In this document: in pieces, positions 1-10,629 of the stretch
Layout: the number at the start of each line of letters is the position of its first letter
Position numbering within the stretch: position 1 is the stretch's first letter
Assembly (NCBI GenBank): GCA_015680685.1
Contig: MNCI01005415.1
Location: forward strand, 130,035-194,034
From: Gnetum montanum
Taxonomy: Eukaryota; Streptophyta; Gnetopsida; Gnetales; Gnetaceae
Direction of reading: 5' to 3'
Length of the DNA stretch: 64,000 nucleotides
Notes under the pieces: model-generated
Seen by the model: only the letters and a program-made list of their open reading frames with translations
Databases searched by the model: none
Told to the model about the DNA's origin: nothing
Translations under genes and position numbers: made by a program

Positions 1-1385
1 AGAAGTATCGATAAATCCATTGCTAGAAGATTTACTTGCATAGTGAACACTAGATAACTCATTATCAGATTCAATATCAAGAAAGTTGGACATAATAAGA
101 TCACTTTCATCCTCATCTTTTGCTAACTTACTGTCTTGATGTTTATGCTTCCTATTTTTCCTTTCTTCCTTGATATTAACTCTTGCCAAAGCTTTTTCAA
201 GCTTCACTATTTTGTTAGACATATCTCTCATTAATTTTCCTTTTTCAGATCCTACTCTTTCTTGCTCTATCTTAACATGAGAGGGACCTGGTAAAGCTTT
301 AATTTGAGCTAAATCTTGCATAGGAATCATAACTCTTTCTTCTCTTTTTTGAATTGNNNNNNNNNNNNNNNNNNNNNNNNNNNNNNNNNNNNNNNNNNNN
401 NNNNNNNNNNNNNNNNNNNNNNNNNNNNNNNNNNNNNNNNNNNNNNNNNNNNNNNNNNNNNNNNNNNNNNNNNNNNNNNNNNNNNNNNNNNNNNNNNNNN
501 NNNNNNNNNNNNNNNNNNNNNNNNNNNNNNNNNNNNNNNNNNNNNNNNNNNNNNNNNNNNNNNNNNNNNNNNNNNNNNNNNNNNNNNNNNNNNNNNNNNN
601 NNNNNNNNNNNNNNNNNNNNNNNNNNNNNNNNNNNNNNNNNNNNNNNNNNNNNNNNNNNNNNNNNNNNNNNNNNNNNNNNNNNNNNNNNNNNNNNNNNNN
701 NNNNNNNNNNNNNNNNNNNNNNNNNNNNNNNNNNNNNNNNNNNNNNNNNNNNNNNNNNNNNNNNNNNNNNNNNNNNNNNNNNNNNNNNNNNNNNNNNNNN
801 NNNNNNNNNNNNNNNNNNNNNNNNNNNNNNNNNNNNNNNNNNNNNNNNNNNNNNNNNNNNNNNNNNNNNNNNNNNNNNNNNNNNNNNNNNNNNNNNNNNN
901 NNNNNNNNNNNNNNNNNNNNNNNNNNNNNNNNNNNNNNNNNNNNNNNNNNNNNNNNNNNNNNNNNNNNNNNNNNNNNNNNNNNNNNNNNNNNNNNNNNNN
1001 NNNNNNNNNNNNNNNNNNNNNNNNNNNNNNNNNNNNNNNNNNNNNNNAAATAAGCTTTTCTAGGAATAAAAGGCTCAGGCAAATATTTGTAAACTACCTT
1101 AGGAATATCATTGTAATTTTCAAATCCTAATGGTGTAACTCCTTGCCAAGGATTTTCCATCTTATTTCTTTGAAATGTTGAACTCTTAGACTTTCTAGAT
1201 CTTCTCTTACGAATTGACAAACCAGATATAATGGGTGATCTTCTTGATCTTCTAGTTTTTACTCCACTACTTGTTCCCAATTTAGAAACTTTCCTTTGTT
1301 CTTCTTCTGATGAGGAATCAGTCTTAGAATCTAGAATATCTTTTGAAACTTTGAAACTTTCCAAACTATGAAATTTCTTGGTCAT
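1..1385 (-). pseudogene. Element A gag, partial, interrupted by assembly gap
   Basis: A minus-strand reading frame starts with ATG at 1385, about 95 nt downstream of a primer-binding site, which is where the gag of an LTR element is expected. The visible start is basic and Ser/Arg-rich (RRSRRSP, RKRRSRKSKS) and continues to a hydrophobic stretch with PWQGVTPLGFENY. After the gap an open frame runs off the window at position 1; it includes IQKREERVMIPMQDL and a Lys/Glu-rich probable coiled coil. The frames on the two sides of the gap differ by one, which may come from the estimated gap length. I did not recognise a capsid motif, so gag is assigned from position only. Confidence 0.55.
357..1047. 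other. Assembly gap (N run)
   Basis: A run of 691 N. Reading frames crossing it are meaningless in this interval. Confidence 1.
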
Positions 1386-1478
1386 GAACTGAAAATAGTA
1401 TCTAATTCTTAAGCCTTACAAATAATTCTTGATGTACTAAAAGTATAAGGCTTATGAACCTAGAGGCTTAATTTTCAG

Positions 1479-1495
1479 CCCTCCTTCTAGCGCCA
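1479..1495 (-). promoter_or_regulatory. Primer-binding site of element A
   Basis: On the minus strand this reads TGGCGCTAGAAGGAGGG, complementary to what I recall as the 3' end of plant tRNA-Asn(GTT) including CCA. It lies 10 nt inside the end of the A LTR and is followed by gag, so it fixes element A as minus strand with its 5' LTR on the right. Confidence 0.85.
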
Positions 1496-1505
1496 AAAGA
1501 ACAAT

Positions 1506-2256
1506 TGGCGACCATTTGGGACACGACCGCCAACAAGTGTCCTCGAACAGGATTTAGGTGCCTACTGGTATCTGGCAACACCAAGGCCTAGATACCTCCA
1601 AATAAACTTAGTTGTTAATGTGAGTATGTGTGTGTGCTGTTGCGGCGTGCGGTTGTGAGAAATGTAACGATTGCGTTGTGTGTAAACTACAAATGACTTA
1701 CTTTAAAGAGATTCAGCCAACTTTGCCAAGTACTGTGAGTTCTTGAAAATTTCCTATTTTGTTCAACTGCCTAGTCTACGCGGTCCTTATAATACCTACT
1801 TGTAACAAATAAAATTTTGCAAAAACATTTGAGCACAACTCCGCAATCTACTCCTAATTTTCCCCAGAGAAAGAGATAGTTCCACAAGAAAACTAGAAAT
1901 AGAGCAAGATTCGATGGAAATAGACAGAAAAGAAAAGAAAGCAGATTTGTGTAAACCTCAAATATTTAAACAAGGTAAAATGACACGAGTAAACACTTCG
2001 TAATAAAGCTATCCCAAATTCAATATCTATGAATTAATCAAAATTCTAAGGCTCAAACAAGTAATTTCTGCAAGACAATCTTACTATGCTACCAAAAATT
2101 GCTGCGTAAACTACCACGTACGAGACTTTATTTTGACTAGATAATAGATGTCAACGATTGCATTCAAACAGAACCTTTAAAAGATTTGAATATTTCTGAT
2201 TGAAATACCACGAGAATTCACTTTAAAGATAAAAAGAAGCTATTCAGGTCCCTTGA
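1506..2256 (-). repeat. 5' LTR of element A
   Basis: This is a 751-bp LTR. Its reverse complement aligns along its whole length with 58359-59104, and directly with 63570-64000. The three-way match defines the ends. The inner end is ...GGTCGCCA (TG on the + strand at 1506); the outer end is at 2256, where similarity to 58359 stops. The outer end reads TCAAGGGACC here against TGATGGGACC in the other copy. A TATA-like element (TATTATAAGG on minus) is at 1786-1795. The outer end breaks into an exon of the antisense gene of element B, so A is inserted in B. The adjoining 5 bp are GTTGT (2257-2261). Confidence 0.85.
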
Positions 2257-4542
2257 GTTGTATCCCCTGTTTCGGGCATAGGTGTTTCCTAAATCCTTGT
2301 CCTAGGTGAGGAATCTTGGGGTGGAAGTTGTGCGCATCATGTGAACTATTTTAGAAATTGGGATGCATTATAATTGGGCTCAATTTTTATTGTTGGGCCT
2401 TCATAAGGAGATAGTGCGATTGCGTTCGAATGTTGAGGCGCAGTCCCATTTTACATTCGCATTCTTCGCAGGCTATCTACGTCACTTGGTTGAGTTTTTA
2501 GTGGTTCATGTGGATAATAAATATGTCCTACGGGATCGTACTCAGTTATCTCACCCGTGGATTAACCATTTGTTCAAGATAGCTGAATCCCAAGATGCAC
2601 CAGAGGGGATTGATGAATCTGTGTCCATCACCACAGAAGGGTCATCTGGTACTTCAATCCATACACGTGACAGTGTAGGGTTGGAACTAGACAATGTGCC
2701 CTACACTACAAAGAGAGCTGAACGGGTTATCAAGGAGACTATCGGGAAAGCCAAATCAAAGCTCCCGAAGCATGAACACCCTAAAGAGGTGGCCTCAACT
2801 ATGGAGGAGCCAAGGGTGACGTGAATACGGTTCAAAATTCCTATTCAAGGTGAGTAAGCCTGGCGCACTTATTACATTGTCCTTTTCATCTTATTCATAT
2901 TTTTCATTTTGACCACTTACATGAAACTAATGCCTTCAGACTTGACTCAGGAAGTGAGGAGACAAGAGTTAGAGACGATTATTGAGGAGGAGGAAGCTAT
3001 GCCGAACTTAATAATTGAGGAGGAAGAGGTGGACAAAGATCAAGTGGAAGGGATGGAAGAGCTGAGGGAAGACACCATGGAGACAGAACTGGTCGATGAC
3101 CAGGGTGGTGTTGATGAAATGTTCAGTAGCTTCCTTAAGGGAAGATTGGACCTCGACGACCCTCAAAACCTAGAAGGGGACAGCGAACACGGTATATTTC
3201 TATTTTCTTTATTGCGTTGCTTTGTGAATCGTTGTTTCTATGGTGTTTTACTTTTATGTTTCTATCCCTTTCAGACGAAGGTAGGATAATTCCTACGATG
3301 CGTTTGGAAGTTCCTATGAAGGTGGCTCCACCTGAAATGCCCCCTGAGGCTAGTCCGCCTCATACTCGTAGATCATTTTCTTGGACTGAGATGCCAAGTA
3401 AAATGGATTTCATGACCAGTATCGTCAACAAGGTGGTTGAACGTATTCAGGAAGCCGACCCTGAGATAGGTATGACTGGTTTAAGCCTTCTGCAGCATTT
3501 GAGTTTCACACCCCTTTTTTGTCGTCTAATGTTTAATGCCTATTCTTTTCGTGTGCGTAGTATCCAAGCTGAAGTGGGATCCTTCTGAGATCGTTAGTAT
3601 TGAAAGTTTGCCTACACTACCCCTAGAAGTTGAACAGATACCAAGGCTGGTCTATGACAAGGTGGCGGAAGGTCTCGTGCATAACGCCAAATTGCTTTGG
3701 ACCTGTAGGAGTTCCATCGAACAGTTATGGCTGCAAATCCAAGCAAAGGAAAAAGAGGTTTCCGAGTTATCAATTGAATGTGATGATCTCAAGGATTGGT
3801 ATGAGTTTGCCTTGGCCAGAATGATAGGTGATCGTTCTTGGTGAACCTCTGAGATCACCTATACTAGATATTGGAACCTGCTCAATCTCCACGCGTCACT
3901 AATCTAGAAACTAGCAGAGCTTAAGGCCCAAATAGATCTACTGAACCTCAAGTTCCAGGATTGGAAGGCTTTCGCTTCCAAGGTGCATAAGTGGGGTCAA
4001 GATGAAAGGAACCATAAGCACCATTACAAGAAATCATTGAAGGAAGTATCCATATAAAAGCGTCAGCATGAAATGTTTGTAGAGGGTCTGGGTCTACGCT
4101 CTGTATTTGATACCTTTGCTAAGAATACAACTGTTGAGATGGAATTGCCTACGAGGGTAATTACAACCACTTCTAGGGAGGTCTCTATGCATGAATTCCC
4201 CTTGAAACATTCTACATGGTCATCAGTTGACAAGGGGAAGGCCTTGGCAAATGTCGATCTGGGTCTTGATGGGACTGATTGGGCCAGTGTCTCAGAAGAG
4301 GAAATTCTCCATCGATTGGAATTCGGTTTACGGGGGTCCTCTTCGGTAAGCATTTTGTTGCCATGAAATTCATTCATTGAATGATGTTTGGGAGTTTTCT
4401 CCTTTGTTCTTGTGTTGATTGTCTCTTTTGTATTTTATAGGGTCAAGACGGCGACGATGTTCAAGAAGCTGGCCCCAGTGGAGTAGGGACCCATGATGCT
4501 GGCGGGTCTAAAGGGGATGACCCTCCCGTCCCTGATGTTTAA
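2257..4542 (+). pseudogene. Antisense multi-exon gene of element B (decayed)
   Basis: Five exon segments on + are joined by four plant-type introns: exon 2257-2849, intron 2850-2939 (GTGAGT..TTCAG), exon 2940-3191, intron 3192-3274 (GTATAT..TTCAG), exon 3275-3469, intron 3470-3560 (GTATGA..CGTAG), exon 3561-4345, intron 4346-4440 (GTAAGC..TATAG), exon 4441-4542. Splicing keeps one frame to the final TAA at 4540: three introns are phase 1, the last phase 0. From 2363 this is about 606 codons with in-frame stops at 2822, 3842, 3905 and 4055; three more precede 2363. The product has a YNWAQFLLLGLHKEI helix block, an acidic exon (IIEEEEAMPN), a FSWTEMPSKMDF exon, a coiled coil and an acidic tail. 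The gene is antisense to element B and is homologous to the gene at 42979-46221. The 5' part is cut off by the A LTR. Function unknown; a distant relation to the 'putative plant transposon protein' family is possible. Confidence 0.85.
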
Positions 4543-5480
4543 TTTTTTCTTTGAAATTATTTCGGCTCACATTTTTACGTGAGTCATAAATTTAATGTTT
4601 TAAGTTGTATTGAACAGATGAATAGAATCCATTAACTCTTATACTTATCTAACTGTATATCACTACATGTATATATATATATTTATACATATATTTTTTG
4701 TTGTGGATTTCGAGTTTAAATGTAAACATGACACAACAATATAAGATTTTTTGGTTTGTTTGTTTTTTTGTAGTTTAAGTGTAGTGCATGAATTTAATTA
4801 TAAGTAAGGATGTAATTATAAGCGAAGGATAATTGCGAAGAATGTTATTGACAACATGACAATACAAGCGTAAATTCAAACAATGAACTGGAATTTGGGA
4901 GAAAAAGAAAGTGTAGGTAGATGATCTATTTTAAGGCCATTTCAGGCCATACGCACTAGTTTAAGGCCATTTCGGGCAGTGCATAAGCAAGGGAATTTTC
5001 AAGTGACAGGAGTTGATTTCTTGGTAGACCGACCATTTCTGATTGTGGCTAGTTTTATGTCATTGTGGACATGATAGTTTAACATCATTCCGAACTTGAA
5101 TGTCGTTTATTGGTTTAGTAGTTTTTAATTTTTCTCATTTTAACGTTAGAAGTAGCATTAATGGGTGTGATTCTATATGCAGTTTCTCCTTCGCTGATCA
5201 CGTTGAATGATAATTCGTCCCAAGGGACATCTGATGGAATATTTCCCGCGTTGGTGATTTCCTGCACTTGTGCATGTATTGTGGTTTTTGTGTTAGTTGT
5301 AGTTTCTATGTGAGGCTGTGTATGTATGATTTCAGGGTTGGGTATTTCTATTTTGGGTAGATCTTCCTTTGTGTTTAAGAGATTATCACCTACTAGTTGT
5401 TGTTCATTTGTATCATCTTTTCTAGGCTCTTCGAGCTTAACCTATAAGCCTTGATCTGTGTTTGTATACGATGAGATGGT
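4543..5480. other. Spacer between antisense gene and protease of element B
   Basis: No coding similarity was seen in most of it. At 4931-4985 the phrase TTTAAGGCCATTTC occurs twice (reverse complement GAAATGGCCTTAAA). The same phrase family fills the equivalent spacer of element C (42550-42840). An A/T-rich low-complexity stretch with ATATATAT lies at 4660-4690. The part next to protease (5150-5480, minus) keeps a broken frame with Asn/Thr/Glu-rich text that probably belongs to the protease-RT linker. Confidence 0.6.
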
Positions 5481-5499
5481 AGGTGTAGCAGCCTCCCTG

Positions 5500-6376
5500 T
5501 GTATAACGATTTCGCCACCTTCATAAGGTAGATGAATTTCTTGTTATATGGGGGAAGAGACTACTTTTAGTTGGGCTAACTAGGGCCTTCCCAATATTAG
5601 GTTGAACCCTAGAATTTCATCGATTACCACAAAGTCGGCAGATGTGGGGAATTGATCCCCTGCTATAAAGTCTAAAGTCACAGTGCCTTTGACTATCACA
5701 TGCGATCAGCTAAACGATTTCAAACACGTGGTGGAGGTTGATCTTATTAGCTCTATAAGACCCAATTTTTCGACAATGGGATAGGGTACTACATTTGTAG
5801 CCCTCAATCATCTACGTGGACCCTATGTATCTTAAATTGATTTATTCATATCGTTATGAACATAGGCATGGTTGTTACCTCTCCCGTTTTCCCATCCACT
5901 TTGATGTTATCATTGTGGAAAGTTAATGGCTTAGGAGTTGACCCTCGAGGTGAGTACATTACCACATAAATTGAAGGTTCATTTGGAGGCAAGTCTACGC
6001 TTACTGGGATGGATGTCAACATGCACACTAGAGCTTCCTGATGGGTTTGAGATGTTAACACTAAGTCATATAAGCTGAGTGAAGTGTTTTTTTGTTTAAG
6101 TGCCTGTGTGACCTGCGTTAGAGCTATTGTTAGATCTCTACTTTTGGGCATATGTTTGTCGGCAGTGATTTGGTCCATCGGGCCCAAAAATTTTATTTCA
6201 TGCATAGTTGGTTTGTCATTTTTACCCAGAATTGTTGATTTGGGCATATCGTGCTTTCCGGATGATTCACCCTCATAGCCTATGTTTGGTTTGTCGTTAT
6301 GTGGTTTCATGGGTATTGCATTTATTAGGGTAGTTTTAGGAGGTCCTAAGGCTAGTTGTTGGCGCTCCTTCTCCAA
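5500..6376 (-). pseudogene. Element B pre-protease linker and retropepsin remnant
   Basis: The upstream half (6376-5846) is open and contains LTIALTQVTQALKQKN followed by SLYDLVLTS and HQEALV, closely matching LTQVKQALKQKN / SLYDLIMTS / HREALV in element C. It leads into a retropepsin-like core read in shifted frames: VPYPIVEKLGLIELI, then FIAGDQFPTSADFVVIDEI, then LGFNLILGRP, then SSPI.QEIHLPYE. Ty3/gypsy aspartic protease would mature the Gag-Pol product. Frameshifts and stops near 5850, 5740 and 5580 make it non-functional. The catalytic D[ST]G triplet is not readable here. Confidence 0.8.
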
Positions 6377-6409
6377 GCGTTCGTGTGTAAGCTTCTCTAC
6401 TAGACATTC

Positions 6410-7090
6410 TCATGTGTGGCGTGGGGGTGCAGTTGGTTTCAGAACCTTAGGTTTCTTTGGAACTTGTACTACGTATGGAGTAGGGAAGGGTTGCAGTTGG
6501 ATGGTTGCATGTGGTTGAGTGTCAGACTGGCTAGGAATTTTGATGACATAGGGGATCGGTTTATTCTTTGTTTGCGAAGTGGAGGATTGGTGGTCATCAG
6601 GACGTTTGGGTGTCCTAACGACATATGGAGTTGGCCTAGCTAGAGGTTGTACCTCCATTGTTGTGACAGCAGGTGACACTCGGACTACGTAGGGAGTGGG
6701 CCGAATAGGAGGTGTTTGTGTGTTTGCAGTAGCAGTAGCGAGAGGTACGCATACCACGTATGGTTTTTCGCGTGTTGGTGTGATAGAAGTTGCTATGGTG
6801 GGGGGTATTCAGATGACGTAGGGTTTCTGTGAGGAGTATGATGGTTGAGGCATAGATGTCAGTATAGTGGGAGGAACATGTACTACAAATGGTTTCTTAG
6901 GCATTTTCTATTCATGATTGGAGTGTGCGGTGTTAATGCTAGGTATTTTCGGTTCGTTATCGAAGTAGATGGTGTTAATTACATACGGTGCTTCTTTAGT
7001 ATTTAGAGGATCTCTATATACGCCCATGGCCTGGTTTTGTGGTTGGACCAGGTTGGCTTCATCAAAAGTGATTTGACCTCCATCTATCAT
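6410..7090 (-). repeat. Gag-linker with repeated PYVV-x-VP motif (element B)
   Basis: Downstream of the gag zinc knuckle the minus-strand frame carries about seven diverged copies of a short motif spaced roughly 20-30 residues apart: KPFVVHVPPT, KPYVI.IPPT, KPYVVCVPLA, TPYVVRVSPA, TPYVVRTPKR, IPYVIKIPSQ, TPYVVQVPKK. The linkers between them are Pro/Thr/Gln-rich. The corresponding place in element C (about 41080-41270) has PFVIHVP, PPFILKVP and PFIIKGP, so the motif is a shared, probably disordered, segment between nucleocapsid and protease. Two or three stop codons interrupt it. Confidence 0.75.
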
Positions 7091-9110
7091 CTATTGGATG
7101 TATTGTTTTAGGGTGAAACAATAATCAGTGCCATGCCCATTATGTTGATGATAATCACAAAAATGGTCCATTCTAAAGCCTTTTGGTACTGGGGGCTTGT
7201 CTGGACTTGCTACGATTGGGTTCTGAACCAATTGAGAGAACCGATCATGCCTTTGGATCACTGTAGGGGAAAACTATTTATGTTTCATCAGTCCGACTTT
7301 CAAGATTTTGTCGAATAGCTGCGATGGCTTCATGGGTAGTGGTGTGTATTGCGAGGGGTCCTTCCTCTTGAAGTTTCTCGTACGACCCGGTGTTGGGTTT
7401 TGTGATGTGGATGATTCGGGTACCATCGCAGGAGTGGGTTTAGCATAATTAGCAAGGGCAGTAGGTAGTTTTCTTTATTGTCCCACATTCTCTTGTTGTG
7501 TTTCCGCTACTTCTGCTATAGTTGTTTTAACCTTTTCTTTATCTTTCTTACTATGTTGATTCTTAAAGGCTGAATATGCAGGATCATGACTATTTTGTGT
7601 TGCCTCCTCTATGTTCTTAATCTGTACAAACGCTTGACTCAAAGTGCGTGCATTAAGATAATATAGTTTGGATTCGACAAAATTGTTGATAGCCCCTTTT
7701 AGGATGGTGAGAAGATACGTCTCTGGGATCAGCTTGTGGAGTTCATTGAGAGCAGCACTCCATCGTTGGATGAATTTTTGGACAGGCTCAAGGGGTGCTT
7801 GCTTGACTTGTATGAGGCTATCAAGTGTTTCTTTAGGCTTCAAGTTATACTTGAACCTAGTGACGAATTGGTGTAACAAATCTTCTAGAGAAGATATTGA
7901 GTTTCGTGGCAAGGCCCGATACCAATCAAGTGCTCTCCCAGCGAGGGACATGGGGAACACTCGTAGAATGGCATGTGGCCATGCCTAAAGTAGTGCATAT
8001 TCTAGTCTAAAAATTATAAGGTGAGTGTTAGGGTTTGTCTCCCCATTGTATTTAGTCAATGTGGGTAAAAATACACCCTTGGGTAATGTTAGAGGCGGCA
8101 CCAAAGGGCTGATGGGATCATCATGATAGAAGTCCACTACCTTGAGCTCTCCATCGACGGCTTTCTTGAGACACTATACCTCGTCGGTTAGCTCATGCAT
8201 TAGCTTTTTAGTGTCAGCCCAGTCTTGGGAACTAGGCAGGATAGTAGGTTGTGGATGTTCTACAGTATAAAGGCTAGATTGTTGGACAGTGGGCTGAAAA
8301 GAAGAAAGTTGTATAGTTGGAGGCTGCATTTGCGGAATATTTGTGGTGGGTGGCACTAGGGGCGGCACATTGTAGGCAAGGGGTTATTATTGTGGTTGTC
8401 CTTGAGAGATGTTAGCTAGTAGAATTGTGTGAGGCGGTATGTTATAGTGAAGGGATTGATGCGGTTGAGAACGAATCGCTGCCCATTGGCCAATTACGCT
8501 TTGCATAGGGGCACTTTGAACTGGTTGAGTTATAGCGGTGAAAGGGGCTCCTTGGGTTTGGATCTGGGGAATATAATGAGCGGACGTAGAAGCTGGAATC
8601 ACATGTGCCATCCCGATCACTCAGGGTGGAAAGGTTTCTCCTACATTATTTTGAGGATGTTGTATTTGCGAGAATGGGGCTATTGTTGCAATAGGAGGAA
8701 TAGCAAGGGGAAGTGTGTTGAGTTGCGGATCGGTTGCAGGACGAATATGAACAAGTGTGGATGATTCTTGTTGAGGTATTTGTGCTTGGGTGAATTTAAA
8801 TGGTTGAAGGGACATAATTTCCCCTGTGGCTAGTTGAAACAAAGGGTTTGCATAAGTTTACGGACTAAGAGTAGGGTAAGAATCTTCATGCTCGGATTGG
8901 GTTGCGAAGTCATCTTCCTCTTCCAATTGAGGATTTACCACAAGCTGATCTAAAGGCTGAATCCTTTGTAATGCTATGGAGTAATGCTATGGGAGTGGGA
9001 TGATATCATACGGGTGAAGGAATGAACTCATGTACTCCCCTGTGGAAGAGTTCGTATTATCTCTTAACCTCCATTTCGGTTTGATCCATGGCTAGGCCGG
9101 CTTGCATTTT
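7091..9110 (-). pseudogene. Element B gag (capsid and zinc knuckle)
   Basis: Starting near an ATG around 9100, the minus strand reads a Pro/Gln-rich N-terminal half (8840-8180). A capsid core follows: VVDFYHDDPISP, LTKYNGETNPNTHL, then 7960-7475 with FPMSLAGRALDWYRALPR, SISSLEDLLHQFVTRFK and VQKFIQRWSAALNELH. This is the retrotransposon gag signature of Ty3/gypsy. A zinc knuckle of C-x2-H-x4-GH-x4-C type (CDYHQHNGHGTDYC) lies at about 7118-7160. Gag packages the element RNA. The frame has several stops (for example near 8370, 8000 and 7475) and is a pseudogene. It is colinear with gag of element C. Confidence 0.88.
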
Positions 9111-9459
9111 CACACATATGAAATTTTATTGCTCTTGAGTTATAATGTTGAATGATGGGTTCCTCCCTTGTAATCTGAGAGACTGGCGAGGCCCCATAGT
9201 GGGTTGTACCACGGGTTGTTGAATGGCCATGGTGCCCACGATGTGTGTGACTGGCTTGGTTGTAGCGTTGGGGTTTGTAGTGTTCATGATGAACAGTTAT
9301 GAATACGACACAGTGAAGGGATATGAAACTCGTATATTCAGTACGGCATAAACCTACGTTGCTGGGTACAGCGTATAGACTGGAACTCAACATGTAGGCT
9401 TCAATGACCAGCGTATAGTGGTAGCGTATAGGTATACGTTAAAACGTGTAGGCAGTACA

Positions 9460-9803
9460 GCGTAAACTTAGCAGCGTAGAAATATTCTACAACGTAGAGC
9501 ATACAACGTAAACTCAGCAGTGTAGAGAGAGTCTATAGCATAGAGCGTCCAGTGTAAACTTAGTAGCGTAGACAGAGTCTACAACGTAGAGCGTACAACA
9601 TAAACTCAGCAGCATAGACAAAGTCTACAACGTAGAGCATATAGTGTAAACTCAGCAGTGTAGATAGAATCTACAGCATAGAGCATACAATGTAAACTCA
9701 GCTACATAGATAGAGTCCATAGCGTAGAGTGTATAGCGTAAACTTAGCAGCGTAGACAGAGTCTACAGTGTAGAGCGTACAACGTAAACTCAGCAGCGTA
9801 GAT
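9460..9803. repeat. 46-bp tandem array in leader of element B
   Basis: Seven full copies (starts 9460, 9506, 9552, 9598, 9644, 9690, 9736) and a partial copy at 9782, all in a 46-bp register. Each contains GTAAACTCAGCAG and a hairpin-capable GTAGACAGAGTCTAC followed by AACGTAGAGCGTAC. Copies differ by a few substitutions and almost no indels. It lies between the primer-binding site and gag. Similar CGTA-type words continue on both sides (9340-9459). Confidence 0.93.
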
Positions 9804-9925
9804 GCTGGGAGTTTTGTAGAACAAGATGCCGGTCCGGGGATTTTAGAACTCGATTTAGGGTCGACGTGGTATGAGTCTAAGAAGATTTGGGTATGAGAAC
9901 ATACTAAGTTTTAAACAGTATCAGG

Positions 9926-9942
9926 CCCTCCTTCTAGCGCCA
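9926..9942 (-). promoter_or_regulatory. Primer-binding site of element B
   Basis: The + strand reads CCCTCCTTCTAGCGCCA, so minus is TGGCGCTAGAAGGAGGG, identical to the site of element A. It lies 5 nt from the LTR end at 9948. Confidence 0.9.
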
Positions 9943-10516
9943 TTTTCTGTACTGTCCAAAATCGTCTATCTCCGGCTGGAATGAAATAGAAACCTGGAGA
10001 TCTCTGGACACGCATAGAAGACCCCACCTTCACTTGAGGGAAATCTTGAATTAATGAAGGCAGAGTATCTTGAGTGGTCCGCACATGGATCAGGCAAGGA
10101 TTTCCCTGAACGTACACTAATATATTGTACGCTGGGTTATACGTAAACAGCGTAACGAATGTAAAATGGAGTGTAAACGTACAAGAGCATAAATAGTAGA
10201 CATGCAACAATGAATGAAAAACTGTAACATATTTTAGAAAAGGAATGTAGCAATATTATTGCGAAATGAGAGTTACAATGCACCGGTATAACGTAGTTGT
10301 GACTCTGAGACAAGGCGGATGAATAGCCCTGGTGGATGCAGGGATGACTGTGTGCTGGGTTCAACTGCAGGCATAGCATAAAAGCTTTATGCTCAGCATG
10401 CAGGGTTAAGATCCAGCGTATAGGATTTTTTCTCTAGTTTCTCAGTGTCTCTATTTCTTTGTTTTTCTCTGGTTTTTGTTCAAAAATTGCCAACCCCAAT
10501 CTAGTGAAAAATCAGG

Positions 10517-10527
10517 GTTTTTATACC
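10517..10527 (-). promoter_or_regulatory. TATA box of LTR B
   Basis: Minus strand GGTATAAAAACCCTG, directly downstream (in transcription sense) of the word array. The same arrangement occurs in the other LTRs. Confidence 0.6.
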
Positions 10528-10629
10528 AGTTTAGACGTGGTACTCGGGTTTTGAGAGGGGATGATTGGTTGTGGAGTGCTGGACTCTTGAGTCGAGTGAC
10601 ATGTGGTGCGTTGACCAGGTGCAAAAGAA

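Noticed and set aside
316-1130. Long open frames on both strands
   Set aside because: They consist mostly of the N gap.
9460-9803. CRISPR-like array of regular repeats
   Set aside because: Units are contiguous 46-mers with no unique spacers, in a plant retrotransposon leader; no cas genes.
9926-9942. Partial tRNA-Asn gene (CCTCCTTCTAGCGCCA)
   Set aside because: Only the 3' end including CCA is present, always at the inner LTR end; this is a primer-binding site. Nuclear tRNA genes do not encode CCA.
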